Of a stretch of DNA of 20,621 nucleotides, positions 14,497 to 20,621 are shown one piece after another (position 1 is the stretch's first letter; every line of letters starts with the position of its first letter). Under the pieces are notes generated by a model, which was given only the letters and a program-made list of their open reading frames with translations, had not been told where the DNA came from and made no database searches. The position numbers and the translations under genes were made by a program. This DNA is from Firmicutes bacterium UBA4996 (lineage in GTDB: Bacteria > Bacillota > Limnochordia > Darwinibacteriales > Darwinibacteriaceae): contig DGYW01000058.1 of NCBI GenBank assembly GCA_002396805.1, positions 219,891 through 240,511 of the forward strand, given 5' to 3'.

Positions 14497-15396
14497 TTGC
14501 AGCAAAGAGATTATCTGGTAAGGGCCATGCTTGGCGAAAATCAAGCCCGATTGTTCGCTTTACGTACTACGGGCGTGGTCCAAGAGGCGCAGTGCAGTCA
14601 TGATACAAGCCCAGTAGCGACTGCGGCCTTAGGACGAACTTTAACGATGGGCTTAGTAATGGGAGCCATGTTGAAGGGTGAAGAAACGATCACTCTGCAG
14701 ATTAAGGGGGACGGACCCTTGCAGGGAATTGTGGTTTCCGCAAATTCACAAGGTGTCGTTAAGGGTTATGTGGGCAATCCCTATGTGGATTTACCATTGA
14801 GCTCCTTGGGTAAACTAGATGTGGGTACAGCTGTGGGTCACGGCAATCTACATGTGATTCGAGACTTGGGTTTGAAAGAGGCTTATCAAGGTACGGTCCC
14901 TTTGCAGACAGGTGAGATCGGCGAGGATTTTGCCTACTACTTCACCCATTCTGAGCAGACTCCCTCCGCAGTAATTTTAGGGGTCTTAGTTGGAGTGGAT
15001 GGCGTTCCCATGGGAAGCGGAGGAATTGTCATCCAGTTACTGCCGGATGCCATTCACGATGATGAGTTTATTTCTAGACTTGAATCGTCCTTGGGGGAGC
15101 TCCCCGCCATCAGCTCGTTATTCGCTGGAGAACAAAGCCCAGAGAAAATCGTAGAATCTGCCTTTGGACAGTTGGGAGTGCGCTTTATTGATTCTCAAGA
15201 AGTGCGTTTTCACTGTGACTGCTCTTGGGAACGCTTTGAACAGGCTCTAGTGACCCTTGGCTCAAAAGAGCTTGCGGAGTTAGTCGCTACAAATGAGGTA
15301 GTAGAGACGGTTTGTCACTTCTGCAACGAAAGATATCATTTCACCACAGAGCAATTAGAAGAGCTACTTGTCAAGCTAGCAAATCCTAGGGAATAA
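14497..15396 (+). CDS. hslO: Redox-regulated molecular chaperone Hsp33
   Basis: Cytoplasmic holdase chaperone that is activated by oxidation and zinc release under oxidative stress. It has 299 residues, with an N-terminal domain starting QQRDYLVRAMLGENQARLFA, the ETITLQIKGDGPLQGI region, and a C-terminal zinc site with cysteines at 240, 242, 273 and 276 (HCDC and CHFC), exactly the CXC/CXXC switch of the family. The start is TTG at 14497, six bases after AGGAGGA (14484-14490). It follows the rodZ-like gene by 11 bases and precedes spoIIP by 46. Confidence 0.95.
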   Translation: MQQRDYLVRAMLGENQARLFALRTTGVVQEAQCSHDTSPVATAALGRTLTMGLVMGAMLKGEETITLQIKGDGPLQGIVVSANSQGVVKGYVGNPYVDLPLSSLGKLDVGTAVGHGNLHVIRDLGLKEAYQGTVPLQTGEIGEDFAYYFTHSEQTPSAVILGVLVGVDGVPMGSGGIVIQLLPDAIHDDEFISRLESSLGELPAISSLFAGEQSPEKIVESAFGQLGVRFIDSQEVRFHCDCSWERFEQALVTLGSKELAELVATNEVVETVCHFCNERYHFTTEQLEELLVKLANPRE

Positions 15397-15420
15397 ACGC
15401 CTGATCCTTCCGCATATATT
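15393..15420 (+). promoter_or_regulatory. Candidate sigma-E promoter for spoIIP
   Basis: GAATA ending at 15395 (its ATA overlaps the hslO stop codon) and CATATATT (15413-15420) are 17 bases apart. The sigma-E consensus in Bacillus is ATA, 16-18 bases, CATACAnT; the -10 here matches in seven of eight positions. Transcription would start near 15427, just before the spoIIP ribosome-binding site. spoIIP is a known sigma-E gene in B. subtilis. Confidence 0.5.
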
Positions 15421-15432
15421 GTGTGTGGAAGG
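15406..15432 (+). promoter_or_regulatory. Hairpin overlapping the spoIIP ribosome-binding site
   Basis: CCTTCCGCA (15406-15414) and TGTGGAAGG (15424-15432) can form a nine-pair stem with one G-U pair and a nine-base loop. The right arm takes in the first four bases of the AAGGAGG ribosome-binding site (15429-15435). No T run follows, so it is not a terminator. In a read-through transcript it could mask the site; a transcript starting at the embedded sigma-E-like promoter would lack the left arm. Confidence 0.55.
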
Positions 15433-15442
15433 AGGAATAGTA

Positions 15443-16219
15443 ATGGCTAGAATGGGAAGAAATGAGAAGAATGGACCGGGTCTCCTGTTTATCGTAGTTA
15501 CGTTGATCGTTGTGGCAGTTGTGGGAGCAAGGTTCTTCGGGTTTATGCCTGGTGATGAGAAAGAACCGCCCCTTCCCCCAACGGTAAGGACGGATGAACC
15601 TCAACCACCTCAAGGTGGGCCAGTGGACCCCATACCTAAAGTTTTGGTTTTTCATAGCCACGCTTCAGAAAACTACAAGCCCAAGGATAGTCACGAGCGT
15701 GGTATGGCTGGTGATATCGTTCGGGTGGGTGAAGCCTTCGTCACGGAGTTAGCAAGTCTCGGCATAACAGCACTACACGATCAGACAATCCACGATCAGC
15801 CTCGTTATAGTGAAGCCTTTATTAATTCTGAGAAAAAGGTTAACGAGCTACTAGTGGCGAATCCCCAGATTCAGATGCTTTTAGATATTCATCGTGATGG
15901 TTTACAAGATAAACCGGACGACTATACTAAAGCACAGGCGAATGGTGTAGAGGTGGCTAAGATCCTCTTTGTTGTTGGCGATAAAGAAAATGACCTATTG
16001 GAGCAGAATATTCGCTTCGCCCAACAGATTAGTGATGCCCTTGAAAAACAGTATCCTGGTGTAACCAGGGGAGTGCGGGTCTTTAAATCGGATTATAGTG
16101 GGGAGTTGCATCCTAATAGCATCATGGTCTTGATAGGGGACTGGCGAGGTAATTCTCTAGCAGAAGCACAGGAGGCAGCCCGACTACTGGCGAGGGTAAT
16201 AGCACCAATGATAAAGTAG
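15443..16219 (+). CDS. spoIIP: Stage II sporulation protein P (SpoIIP), short form
   Basis: Membrane-anchored cell-wall hydrolase (amidase and endopeptidase) that, with SpoIID and SpoIIM, thins septal peptidoglycan and drives engulfment of the forespore. From the ATG at 15443, six bases after AAGGAGGA, it has 258 residues: one transmembrane segment (about 13-35), a Pro/Glu-rich linker to about residue 62, then the catalytic domain with VFHSHASENY (His71, His73, Glu76) and LDIHRDG (His150), ending with HPNSIMVLIGDWRGNSLAEA. The roughly 400-residue B. subtilis protein has a longer extracellular segment before the catalytic domain that is missing here. murC follows after 18 bases. Confidence 0.88.
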   Translation: MARMGRNEKNGPGLLFIVVTLIVVAVVGARFFGFMPGDEKEPPLPPTVRTDEPQPPQGGPVDPIPKVLVFHSHASENYKPKDSHERGMAGDIVRVGEAFVTELASLGITALHDQTIHDQPRYSEAFINSEKKVNELLVANPQIQMLLDIHRDGLQDKPDDYTKAQANGVEVAKILFVVGDKENDLLEQNIRFAQQISDALEKQYPGVTRGVRVFKSDYSGELHPNSIMVLIGDWRGNSLAEAQEAARLLARVIAPMIK

Positions 16220-16237
16220 TTTGTGGGAGTGACATTG

Positions 16238-17587
16238 ATGAACCAACATATACATCTGATTGGGATCGGTGGGACGGGTATGGGTCCACTGGCGAAAATT
16301 TTTCTGGAAATGGGACACACAGTGAGCGGATCCGATCTGCAATCATCTGACACCACTGATTATCTAGTGAACCTAGGAGCCAAGGTGTATTTCAAGCACG
16401 CGGCGGAGAATGTTAACGGAGCCACTAGTGTGATTTACTCAAGTGCAATACCTAACGAGAACGCTGAAATGGTAGCTGCTCGCCAAAAAGGGATCTCGAT
16501 TCTACATCGTTCTGAGGTTTTAGCTCAACTTCTTAACACTAAGAGGGGAATTGCTGTGGGCGGGGCCCATGGGAAGACAACGATCACATCAATGCTTTCT
16601 CTTTGTTTAGAAGATGCCGGTCGTGATCCCACCGTCCTCATCGGTGCGCACTTTACCCCCTTTGGTCCTGGTGCCAAATATGGGAAGGGCGAATTTGTGG
16701 TCGCCGAAGCGGATGAAAGTGATGGAAGCTTTCTCCGTTATCGTCCGGAAGTAGCTATTGTGACCAGCATAGAACCGGATCATCTGGAAAACTATAACGG
16801 AACTTTTAGTGCATTGATCGCTGGCTATCGCGAGTTTCTGTCTAATTGTCAGGAGCATGGTCTGCGACTAATTGGAATAGACGACCCGGTGGCTTCTTCC
16901 GTAAGCGAAGAATTCGACTGCGTCACATATGGTTTTTCGCCTCACGCCCATTGGCGGGCGGAGGTAGAAATGTTGCAGGAGAACACTTCACAGTTTAAGG
17001 TTTTTCATCAGAACGTTCATTTTGGCGACTTTGCCCTCAATGTGCCTGGGCGTCATAATATTGCGAATGCCTTGGCTTGTATTGCAGTTTGCCATTACGT
17101 CGGCCTTTCTCCGGAAGAAATAAGGCATGCTCTACTGCAATTTACAGGCGCCCAACGGCGGTTTCAAATTGTGGGCAAGACAAATGGTGCTCTTGTTGTG
17201 GATGATTACGCCCATCATCCCACAGAAATCATGGCCACCATTAAAGCAGCCAGGGATGGGTGGCAACGGCAGGTGGTGGCTGTGTTTCAACCCCATCGTT
17301 ATTCAAGAACTAAGTTGCTATTTCAAGAATTTGGCCAAGCATTTAAAGAAGCTGACGTAGTAATTCTCACCGATATCTATGCTCCACCGCCTGAAAAACC
17401 TATTCCTCAAATTAGCTCGGCAAAGTTGGCCCAGCGTATTGAGGAACAGGGAGGACCTAAGGCAGTATATCAAATACCCAACCAAGACGATGTGGCGCCA
17501 TTTTTGCGGGAGTGGTTAGGCCCAGAAGATTTAGTGTTGGTTATGGGGGCAGGTCCCATTTGGAAAGTAGCTCGAGATTTACTCTAA
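16238..17587 (+). CDS. murC: UDP-N-acetylmuramate--L-alanine ligase MurC
   Basis: Cytoplasmic Mur ligase that attaches L-alanine to UDP-MurNAc, the first peptide step. It has 449 residues. The UDP-binding GIGGTGMGPLAK starts at residue 9, the ATP P-loop GAHGKTT is at 109-115, the central EADESDGSFL and PDHLENY follow, and the C-terminal DDYAHHPTEI and FQPHRYSRT motifs are present. The ATG at 16238, eight bases after GGGAG, is preferred over the GTG at 16223 because the Rossmann-like strand then begins where the family begins. It is displaced from the dcw cluster and lies directly behind spoIIP. Its last nine bases overlap the convergent yqhG-like gene. Confidence 0.97.
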   Translation: MNQHIHLIGIGGTGMGPLAKIFLEMGHTVSGSDLQSSDTTDYLVNLGAKVYFKHAAENVNGATSVIYSSAIPNENAEMVAARQKGISILHRSEVLAQLLNTKRGIAVGGAHGKTTITSMLSLCLEDAGRDPTVLIGAHFTPFGPGAKYGKGEFVVAEADESDGSFLRYRPEVAIVTSIEPDHLENYNGTFSALIAGYREFLSNCQEHGLRLIGIDDPVASSVSEEFDCVTYGFSPHAHWRAEVEMLQENTSQFKVFHQNVHFGDFALNVPGRHNIANALACIAVCHYVGLSPEEIRHALLQFTGAQRRFQIVGKTNGALVVDDYAHHPTEIMATIKAARDGWQRQVVAVFQPHRYSRTKLLFQEFGQAFKEADVVILTDIYAPPPEKPIPQISSAKLAQRIEEQGGPKAVYQIPNQDDVAPFLREWLGPEDLVLVMGAGPIWKVARDLL

Positions 17588-18463
17588 TTCTTCGAGGTTA
17601 CTGATAGGATCATAGTAAAGGTTTTGGATCCTTTCTTTTCCGTTTGTTTCAACAACAACTAGTCGATAATAGAAGACAGGTACATACAGAATGGCGCCCC
17701 TTAAGGCGTCCATTTGTATTTTGGGGGCAAAGCGCTTATTGAGTTCTTGGAGTTTAGCTTTATACTCAGGAGAAGTGGTTTGCCCCTCAAAAAACTTAGC
17801 TAGTTGGTCCGTCTCCATAGCTAGTTTATCTCGGGCTCGCCTTGTCCATGTCAGATTCCCTTCGGATAGCTCTGCACTAATCTGGGCTACGGCGTTGGCA
17901 TAAGCCTTTTTGAAGCTGCATTTGCGCTTGCGGATTGAATGACTAATTACTCCTCCCCCTTGTACAAGGTGGGGGGGAATGATGAATTTTAACACTTCAC
18001 CGTTGGAAAGATTTACGATGGCACTGTGGATACTTTCATTTTTTTCTAGGCCCAATTGACTCACGGCAATGTGCAAAAGCAAATATTGACCGTAGGACAA
18101 AGAATTATTCACTACATACGCGCGCTGAGCGGGACCTACGTTTTGCAGAACCTTTTTGCGGATGCTGGGTTCGTGAAAAATATGGTGGGGAACATGAGCA
18201 TGGCTTAAGAGGCCTTGTTTACGGGTCACCTGGATGATTGTATTCAGGCGATAACTACCTTGGGAGATCAAATCTGCCCCGTAAGTCTCCGCTAACCGTT
18301 TGTCGAAGGTGAACTGAAGGAGGCGTCCTTGAGCCCTCCACCCATCTAGCTCCTTCATCAAAGCGTCGCCTACTTGAACTTGCCACACCCCATGGCGAAT
18401 CTGCATTGGTTCTAGGTTGCATAATCGAAAGAAGTCGAAAACAAATTGAGTGATCGTGTCCAT
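17579..18463 (-). CDS. yqhG: YqhG-like protein of unknown function
   Basis: A 294-residue soluble protein without a recognisable catalytic motif. It resembles the uncharacterised Bacillus YqhG family: an N-terminal FDFFRLCNLEPMQIRHGVWQ segment and, near the C terminus, LNKRFAPKIQMDALRGAILY, the counterpart of the FEPKI segment of YqhG. The ATG at 18463 is preceded by GGGGGT on the minus strand and lies ten bases after the helicase stop codon; an upstream extension of the frame would run inside the helicase gene and is unlikely. In B. subtilis yqhG is likewise next to the SNF2 helicase gene yqhH, which supports both names. The two are probably one operon with linked functions that are not known. 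Confidence 0.65.
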   Translation of the reverse strand: MDTITQFVFDFFRLCNLEPMQIRHGVWQVQVGDALMKELDGWRAQGRLLQFTFDKRLAETYGADLISQGSYRLNTIIQVTRKQGLLSHAHVPHHIFHEPSIRKKVLQNVGPAQRAYVVNNSLSYGQYLLLHIAVSQLGLEKNESIHSAIVNLSNGEVLKFIIPPHLVQGGGVISHSIRKRKCSFKKAYANAVAQISAELSEGNLTWTRRARDKLAMETDQLAKFFEGQTTSPEYKAKLQELNKRFAPKIQMDALRGAILYVPVFYYRLVVVETNGKERIQNLYYDPISNLEELE

Positions 18464-18473
18464 TACCCCCCAA

Positions 18474-20225
18474 CTAATATAAATCCCAGGTGGTTGCTTT
18501 GATTTGCTCTTGACCCTGTAGAATTTGCTCCCCGAGGAGATCCAACTTTTCCCGAATTTGCTTTTGTTCTTGGTGTGCCAAGAAGATCTCCATGATTTCG
18601 CTTTCGAATGATCTGCCAAGCTTGAGGTGGAGCAAAATAGCGTCTAGTTCACCGATGATAGACTCAAACATGTTGATCTTTTGATGGAGCAAGTACATAA
18701 TATGTTCTTCGATAGTATCTTTAGTAATTAAGTTATAAATATGGACGTCTCGAGCTTGGCCTAAGCGATGCACGCGCCCGATCCGTTGCTCTAGGCGCAT
18801 TGGATTCCAGGGTAGATCAAAGTTGATTACTTGATTACAGAACTGGAAATTAAGGCCTTCGCCTCCAGATTCCGTACTCACAAGAATTTGACCTTCCTTT
18901 TGAAACATATAGCGGATCCATTGTTTTTTGCCCCGAGATAGAGTACCGTCAAAGGCAAGAGTGTGATAACCAGCCTTTTCGAGACGGTAACGGATGTATT
19001 CTTGGGAGGCCTTATACTCAGTGAAGATGATTATTTTGTCTTGCAGTCCCGCAACTAACTTTTCTAAGGCGTCACACTTGCTATTCTGTTTTACTTCGGC
19101 CAGGTCTTTGAGTAGTCCAGCAACCATAGGTAGATCATCTTGTTCCATATTTGACATCATTTTTTCTAAAGTAAGGGCAGTGGCAAGAAAACTTGAGCAC
19201 ACTTCTCGCTGCAAAGTGATTAAAGGTAGAATGTTTATTCCACCTTTCCGTTGACTAATGTATTTTACGAATGTGGTCACCTGTTCGTAGATCTGTTGCT
19301 CCCTTGGTGTTAGGGAAAGCACGATGGGGTGGACTAATCGTTGTGTAAATTGCACAGTTCCCTCATCGCGTCGGTTACGAATCATTATTTGATCCAGCAG
19401 TTGTCTCAAATCCTGAGGATTTTTCGGGGTGCGTTTGTCTTCAACAAAGCGTTCCTTAAAGGAACGGTAGCTACCGAGCTGCCCAGGTTTTATTAACCCA
19501 ATGAGATTGTAAAGTTCCTTTAGGTCGTTTTGAATGGGTGTGGCAGTTAACATCAAACAATACTTTTTCTGAACTGAATTGACAAAACGATAGGCCTGGG
19601 TATTGCTGTTTTTCAGCTTGTGAGCTTCATCGATGATCAGAAGATCGTAGTGGATCGAGGTGATGATGGGAGCGTGGGGCTCTCGCTTGGCCGTATCCAA
19701 TGAGGCGATGAGGATGTCCGCATACTCCCAGTCCCATTCGGTACGCTGGATTCCGGCAATAATCCCGAATTTTTCATAGAGCTCGTGATACCACTGCCAG
19801 AGTAAACTGGCTGGAGTGAGGATTAGGATTTTTTTGGCTAACCCACGCAAGTGATACTCTTTAAGAATCAGTCCCGCTTCTATAGTCTTGCCCAAACCAA
19901 CTTCATCGGCCAAAATGGCTTGACCTTGCATTTCGTTAACGACTCGCTGGGCAGTTTGGATCTGGTGGGGATAGGGTACAACCCCCGTTTGCTGCCAGCG
20001 TTCCTTCAAATACTCTAGGGCTAACAATTCAGAGGACTGTTGCTGATTCAAAGCTAGTTGATCTCCCTGTTCCGCCAAGGAGAACCAGTCCCAAGTATCA
20101 AAACGCTTTTTGCGGAGCTCATTAACGATTAGCTGAAAGCCGCGGGCAGATATTTCTACTTGATAGGGCTGATACAACTCGGCTTCTTGCTCGTCATTTA
20201 CTAAATTCGTAAAAGTTTGGCGCAT
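18474..20225 (-). CDS. yqhH: SNF2-family DNA-dependent ATPase (YqhH-like helicase)
   Basis: Superfamily 2 ATPase of the SNF2/RapA class, expected to translocate on double-stranded DNA and remodel bound proteins; its cellular role is unknown. The 583 residues start with a ~85-residue N-terminal region, then helicase motif I DEVGLGKT (107-114), motif II DEAH (199-202), motif III LTATPIQND (about 226-234), and the C-terminal lobe with STESGGEGLNFQFCNQVINF and the arginine-finger motif VHRLGQARDVHIYNL. There is no obvious zinc-binding or nuclease domain. The ATG at 20225 follows AAAAGGAGCTG on the minus strand. It is the first gene of a two-gene operon with the yqhG-like gene. Confidence 0.88.
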   Translation of the reverse strand: MRQTFTNLVNDEQEAELYQPYQVEISARGFQLIVNELRKKRFDTWDWFSLAEQGDQLALNQQQSSELLALEYLKERWQQTGVVPYPHQIQTAQRVVNEMQGQAILADEVGLGKTIEAGLILKEYHLRGLAKKILILTPASLLWQWYHELYEKFGIIAGIQRTEWDWEYADILIASLDTAKREPHAPIITSIHYDLLIIDEAHKLKNSNTQAYRFVNSVQKKYCLMLTATPIQNDLKELYNLIGLIKPGQLGSYRSFKERFVEDKRTPKNPQDLRQLLDQIMIRNRRDEGTVQFTQRLVHPIVLSLTPREQQIYEQVTTFVKYISQRKGGINILPLITLQREVCSSFLATALTLEKMMSNMEQDDLPMVAGLLKDLAEVKQNSKCDALEKLVAGLQDKIIIFTEYKASQEYIRYRLEKAGYHTLAFDGTLSRGKKQWIRYMFQKEGQILVSTESGGEGLNFQFCNQVINFDLPWNPMRLEQRIGRVHRLGQARDVHIYNLITKDTIEEHIMYLLHQKINMFESIIGELDAILLHLKLGRSFESEIMEIFLAHQEQKQIREKLDLLGEQILQGQEQIKATTWDLY

Positions 20226-20269
20226 TATATTCAGCTCCTTTTAGGAAAGACTACCCCTCTTTGCGAATT

Positions 20270-20298
20270 ACTATGAAAGGGGCCCCCTTTCCGGACAA
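20270..20298 (-). promoter_or_regulatory. Candidate promoter of the yqhH-yqhG operon with a palindromic spacer
   Basis: Read on the minus strand, TTGTCC (20298-20293, 4 of 6 with TTGACA) and CATAGT (20275-20270, 4 of 6 with TATAAT) are separated by exactly 17 bases. Fifteen of these form a perfect palindrome. Transcription would start near 20263, about 38 bases before the helicase ATG. Confidence 0.4.
20276..20290. repeat. Perfect 7-bp-arm palindrome, possible operator
   Basis: AAAGGGG (20276-20282) and CCCCTTT (20284-20290) are perfect inverted repeats around one central base. There is no room for an RNA loop, so a DNA-binding dimer site is more plausible than a hairpin. The rest of the 20226-20433 intergenic stretch shows no further clear element apart from the short hairpin near its end. 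Confidence 0.55.
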
Positions 20299-20393
20299 AT
20301 TTGGTGAGATAGCAGGAATTTTGAGCTGGAGAACGAATTATACTTGAGACGTTTGGCGTAGGATATTCCGTTGAATCTTAGGCCATCCCGAGA

Positions 20394-20407
20394 GGGGCTT
20401 CGGCTCT
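20394..20407 (+). repeat. Small TTCG-loop hairpin upstream of the permease gene
   Basis: GGGGC (20394-20398) and GCTCT (20403-20407) can pair around a TTCG tetraloop, with two G-U pairs. It ends about ten bases before the AGGAGG ribosome-binding site of the permease gene. The stem is short; a role is not evident. Confidence 0.25.
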
Positions 20408-20433
20408 GTCGTAAATTAGGAGGTAGATCATGG

Positions 20434-20621
20434 ATGTTTAGGTATATTACACGGAGAATTCTCTACATTTTTCCTATGCTGCTAGGAATCTCAACACTAA
20501 GCTTTTTTATTATGCAGTTAGCACCGGGTAACGCTTTAACCACAATGCTTATGAGCCCAGATATTTCCGAGGAGGTTTATAATGCGATGTTGGCGCGTTT
20601 CTGGTTAGATCAGCCTCCACA
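20434..20621 (+). CDS. Oligopeptide/dipeptide ABC transporter permease, DppB/OppB-like (3'-truncated by window)
   Basis: Inner-membrane permease of a peptide- or nickel-type ABC importer. The visible 62 codons read MFRYITRRILYIFPMLLGIS, the usual N-terminal arginines followed by the first transmembrane helix, then FFIMQLAPGN, the conserved segment of DppB/OppB proteins (often LxPGDP in others). The ATG at 20434 lies ten bases from AGGAGG (20418-20423), a rather wide spacing; an out-of-frame ATG at 20430 sits at the optimal distance but stops after three codons. The substrate cannot be predicted from this fragment. It is divergent from the helicase operon and probably begins a transporter operon beyond the window. 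Confidence 0.87.
   Translation, partial: MFRYITRRILYIFPMLLGISTLSFFIMQLAPGNALTTMLMSPDISEEVYNAMLARFWLDQPP

Noticed and set aside
15386..15661. A 91-codon minus-strand frame across the hslO-spoIIP junction
   Set aside because: The sequence is basic and His-rich without a motif, it opposes two real genes, and no promoter or ribosome-binding site fits it.
20321..20372. TTGAGC/TATACT and TTGAGA/TATTCC as a promoter of the peptide transporter
   Set aside because: The spacings are 12 and 14 bases, too short for a normal sigma-A promoter.
1..20621. Mobile elements, CRISPR arrays, tRNA or rRNA genes and phage genes
   Set aside because: I found no spaced direct repeats, transposase or integrase frames, cloverleaf-like stretches or rRNA motifs; nearly all of the window is covered by housekeeping and sporulation genes.

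Overview
The window is a stretch of chromosome from an endospore-forming member of the Bacillota (Firmicutes). The evidence is the joint presence of spoIIGA, pro-sigma-E, sigma-G, spoIIR, spoIIP and a SpoIIIE/FtsK translocase next to a division and cell-wall (dcw) cluster. The MurE fragment carries the DNPR motif typical of meso-diaminopimelate-adding enzymes, so the peptidoglycan is probably of the mDAP type. Shine-Dalgarno sites are strong, and GTG and TTG starts are frequent. I cannot name the genus; the gene set fits a deep-branching clostridia-like or Limnochordia-like lineage, and this placement is inference.

Region 1 (1-7636, + strand) is a compact dcw operon: murE (5' end outside the window), murF, mraY, ftsW/spoVE, murA, ftsQ/divIB and ftsZ, closed by a bidirectional terminator. 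murD, murG, murB and ftsA are absent from the places they usually occupy, and murC lies 8.6 kb further on. Between ftsW and murA is a leader that can fold over the murA ribosome-binding site.

Region 2 (7635-10987) is the sporulation sigma-factor module. spoIIGA and sigE are an overlapping pair on the minus strand, convergent with ftsZ. sigG and spoIIR are on the plus strand, divergent from spoIIGA and followed by a terminator. Relative to the Bacillus order (ftsZ-spoIIGA-sigE-sigG all in one direction) this looks like a local inversion of the spoIIGA-sigE block. A good match to a sigma-F promoter precedes sigG. The module holds the whole forespore-to-mother-cell signal: sigma-F makes SpoIIR, SpoIIR activates the SpoIIGA protease, and SpoIIGA cleaves pro-sigma-E.

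Region 3 (11027-17587, + strand) carries ymxH/ylmC, nrdR, then spoIIIE/ftsK, a short rodZ-like gene, hslO (Hsp33), a short spoIIP and murC, closely packed. In front of spoIIP a sigma-E-like promoter lies inside a hairpin whose right arm reaches into the spoIIP ribosome-binding site. This would allow vegetative read-through to murC without making the sporulation hydrolase.

Region 4 (17579-20225, - strand) is a two-gene operon: a SNF2-family helicase (YqhH-like) followed by a YqhG-like protein. The second gene overlaps the end of murC tail to tail. Region 5 (20226-20621) is a 208-base divergent intergenic stretch with a perfect palindrome, then the first ~62 codons of an oligopeptide/dipeptide ABC transporter permease that runs off the window. 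No gene-free stretch exceeds 300 bases. I saw no tRNA, rRNA, CRISPR array, insertion sequence or prophage gene.
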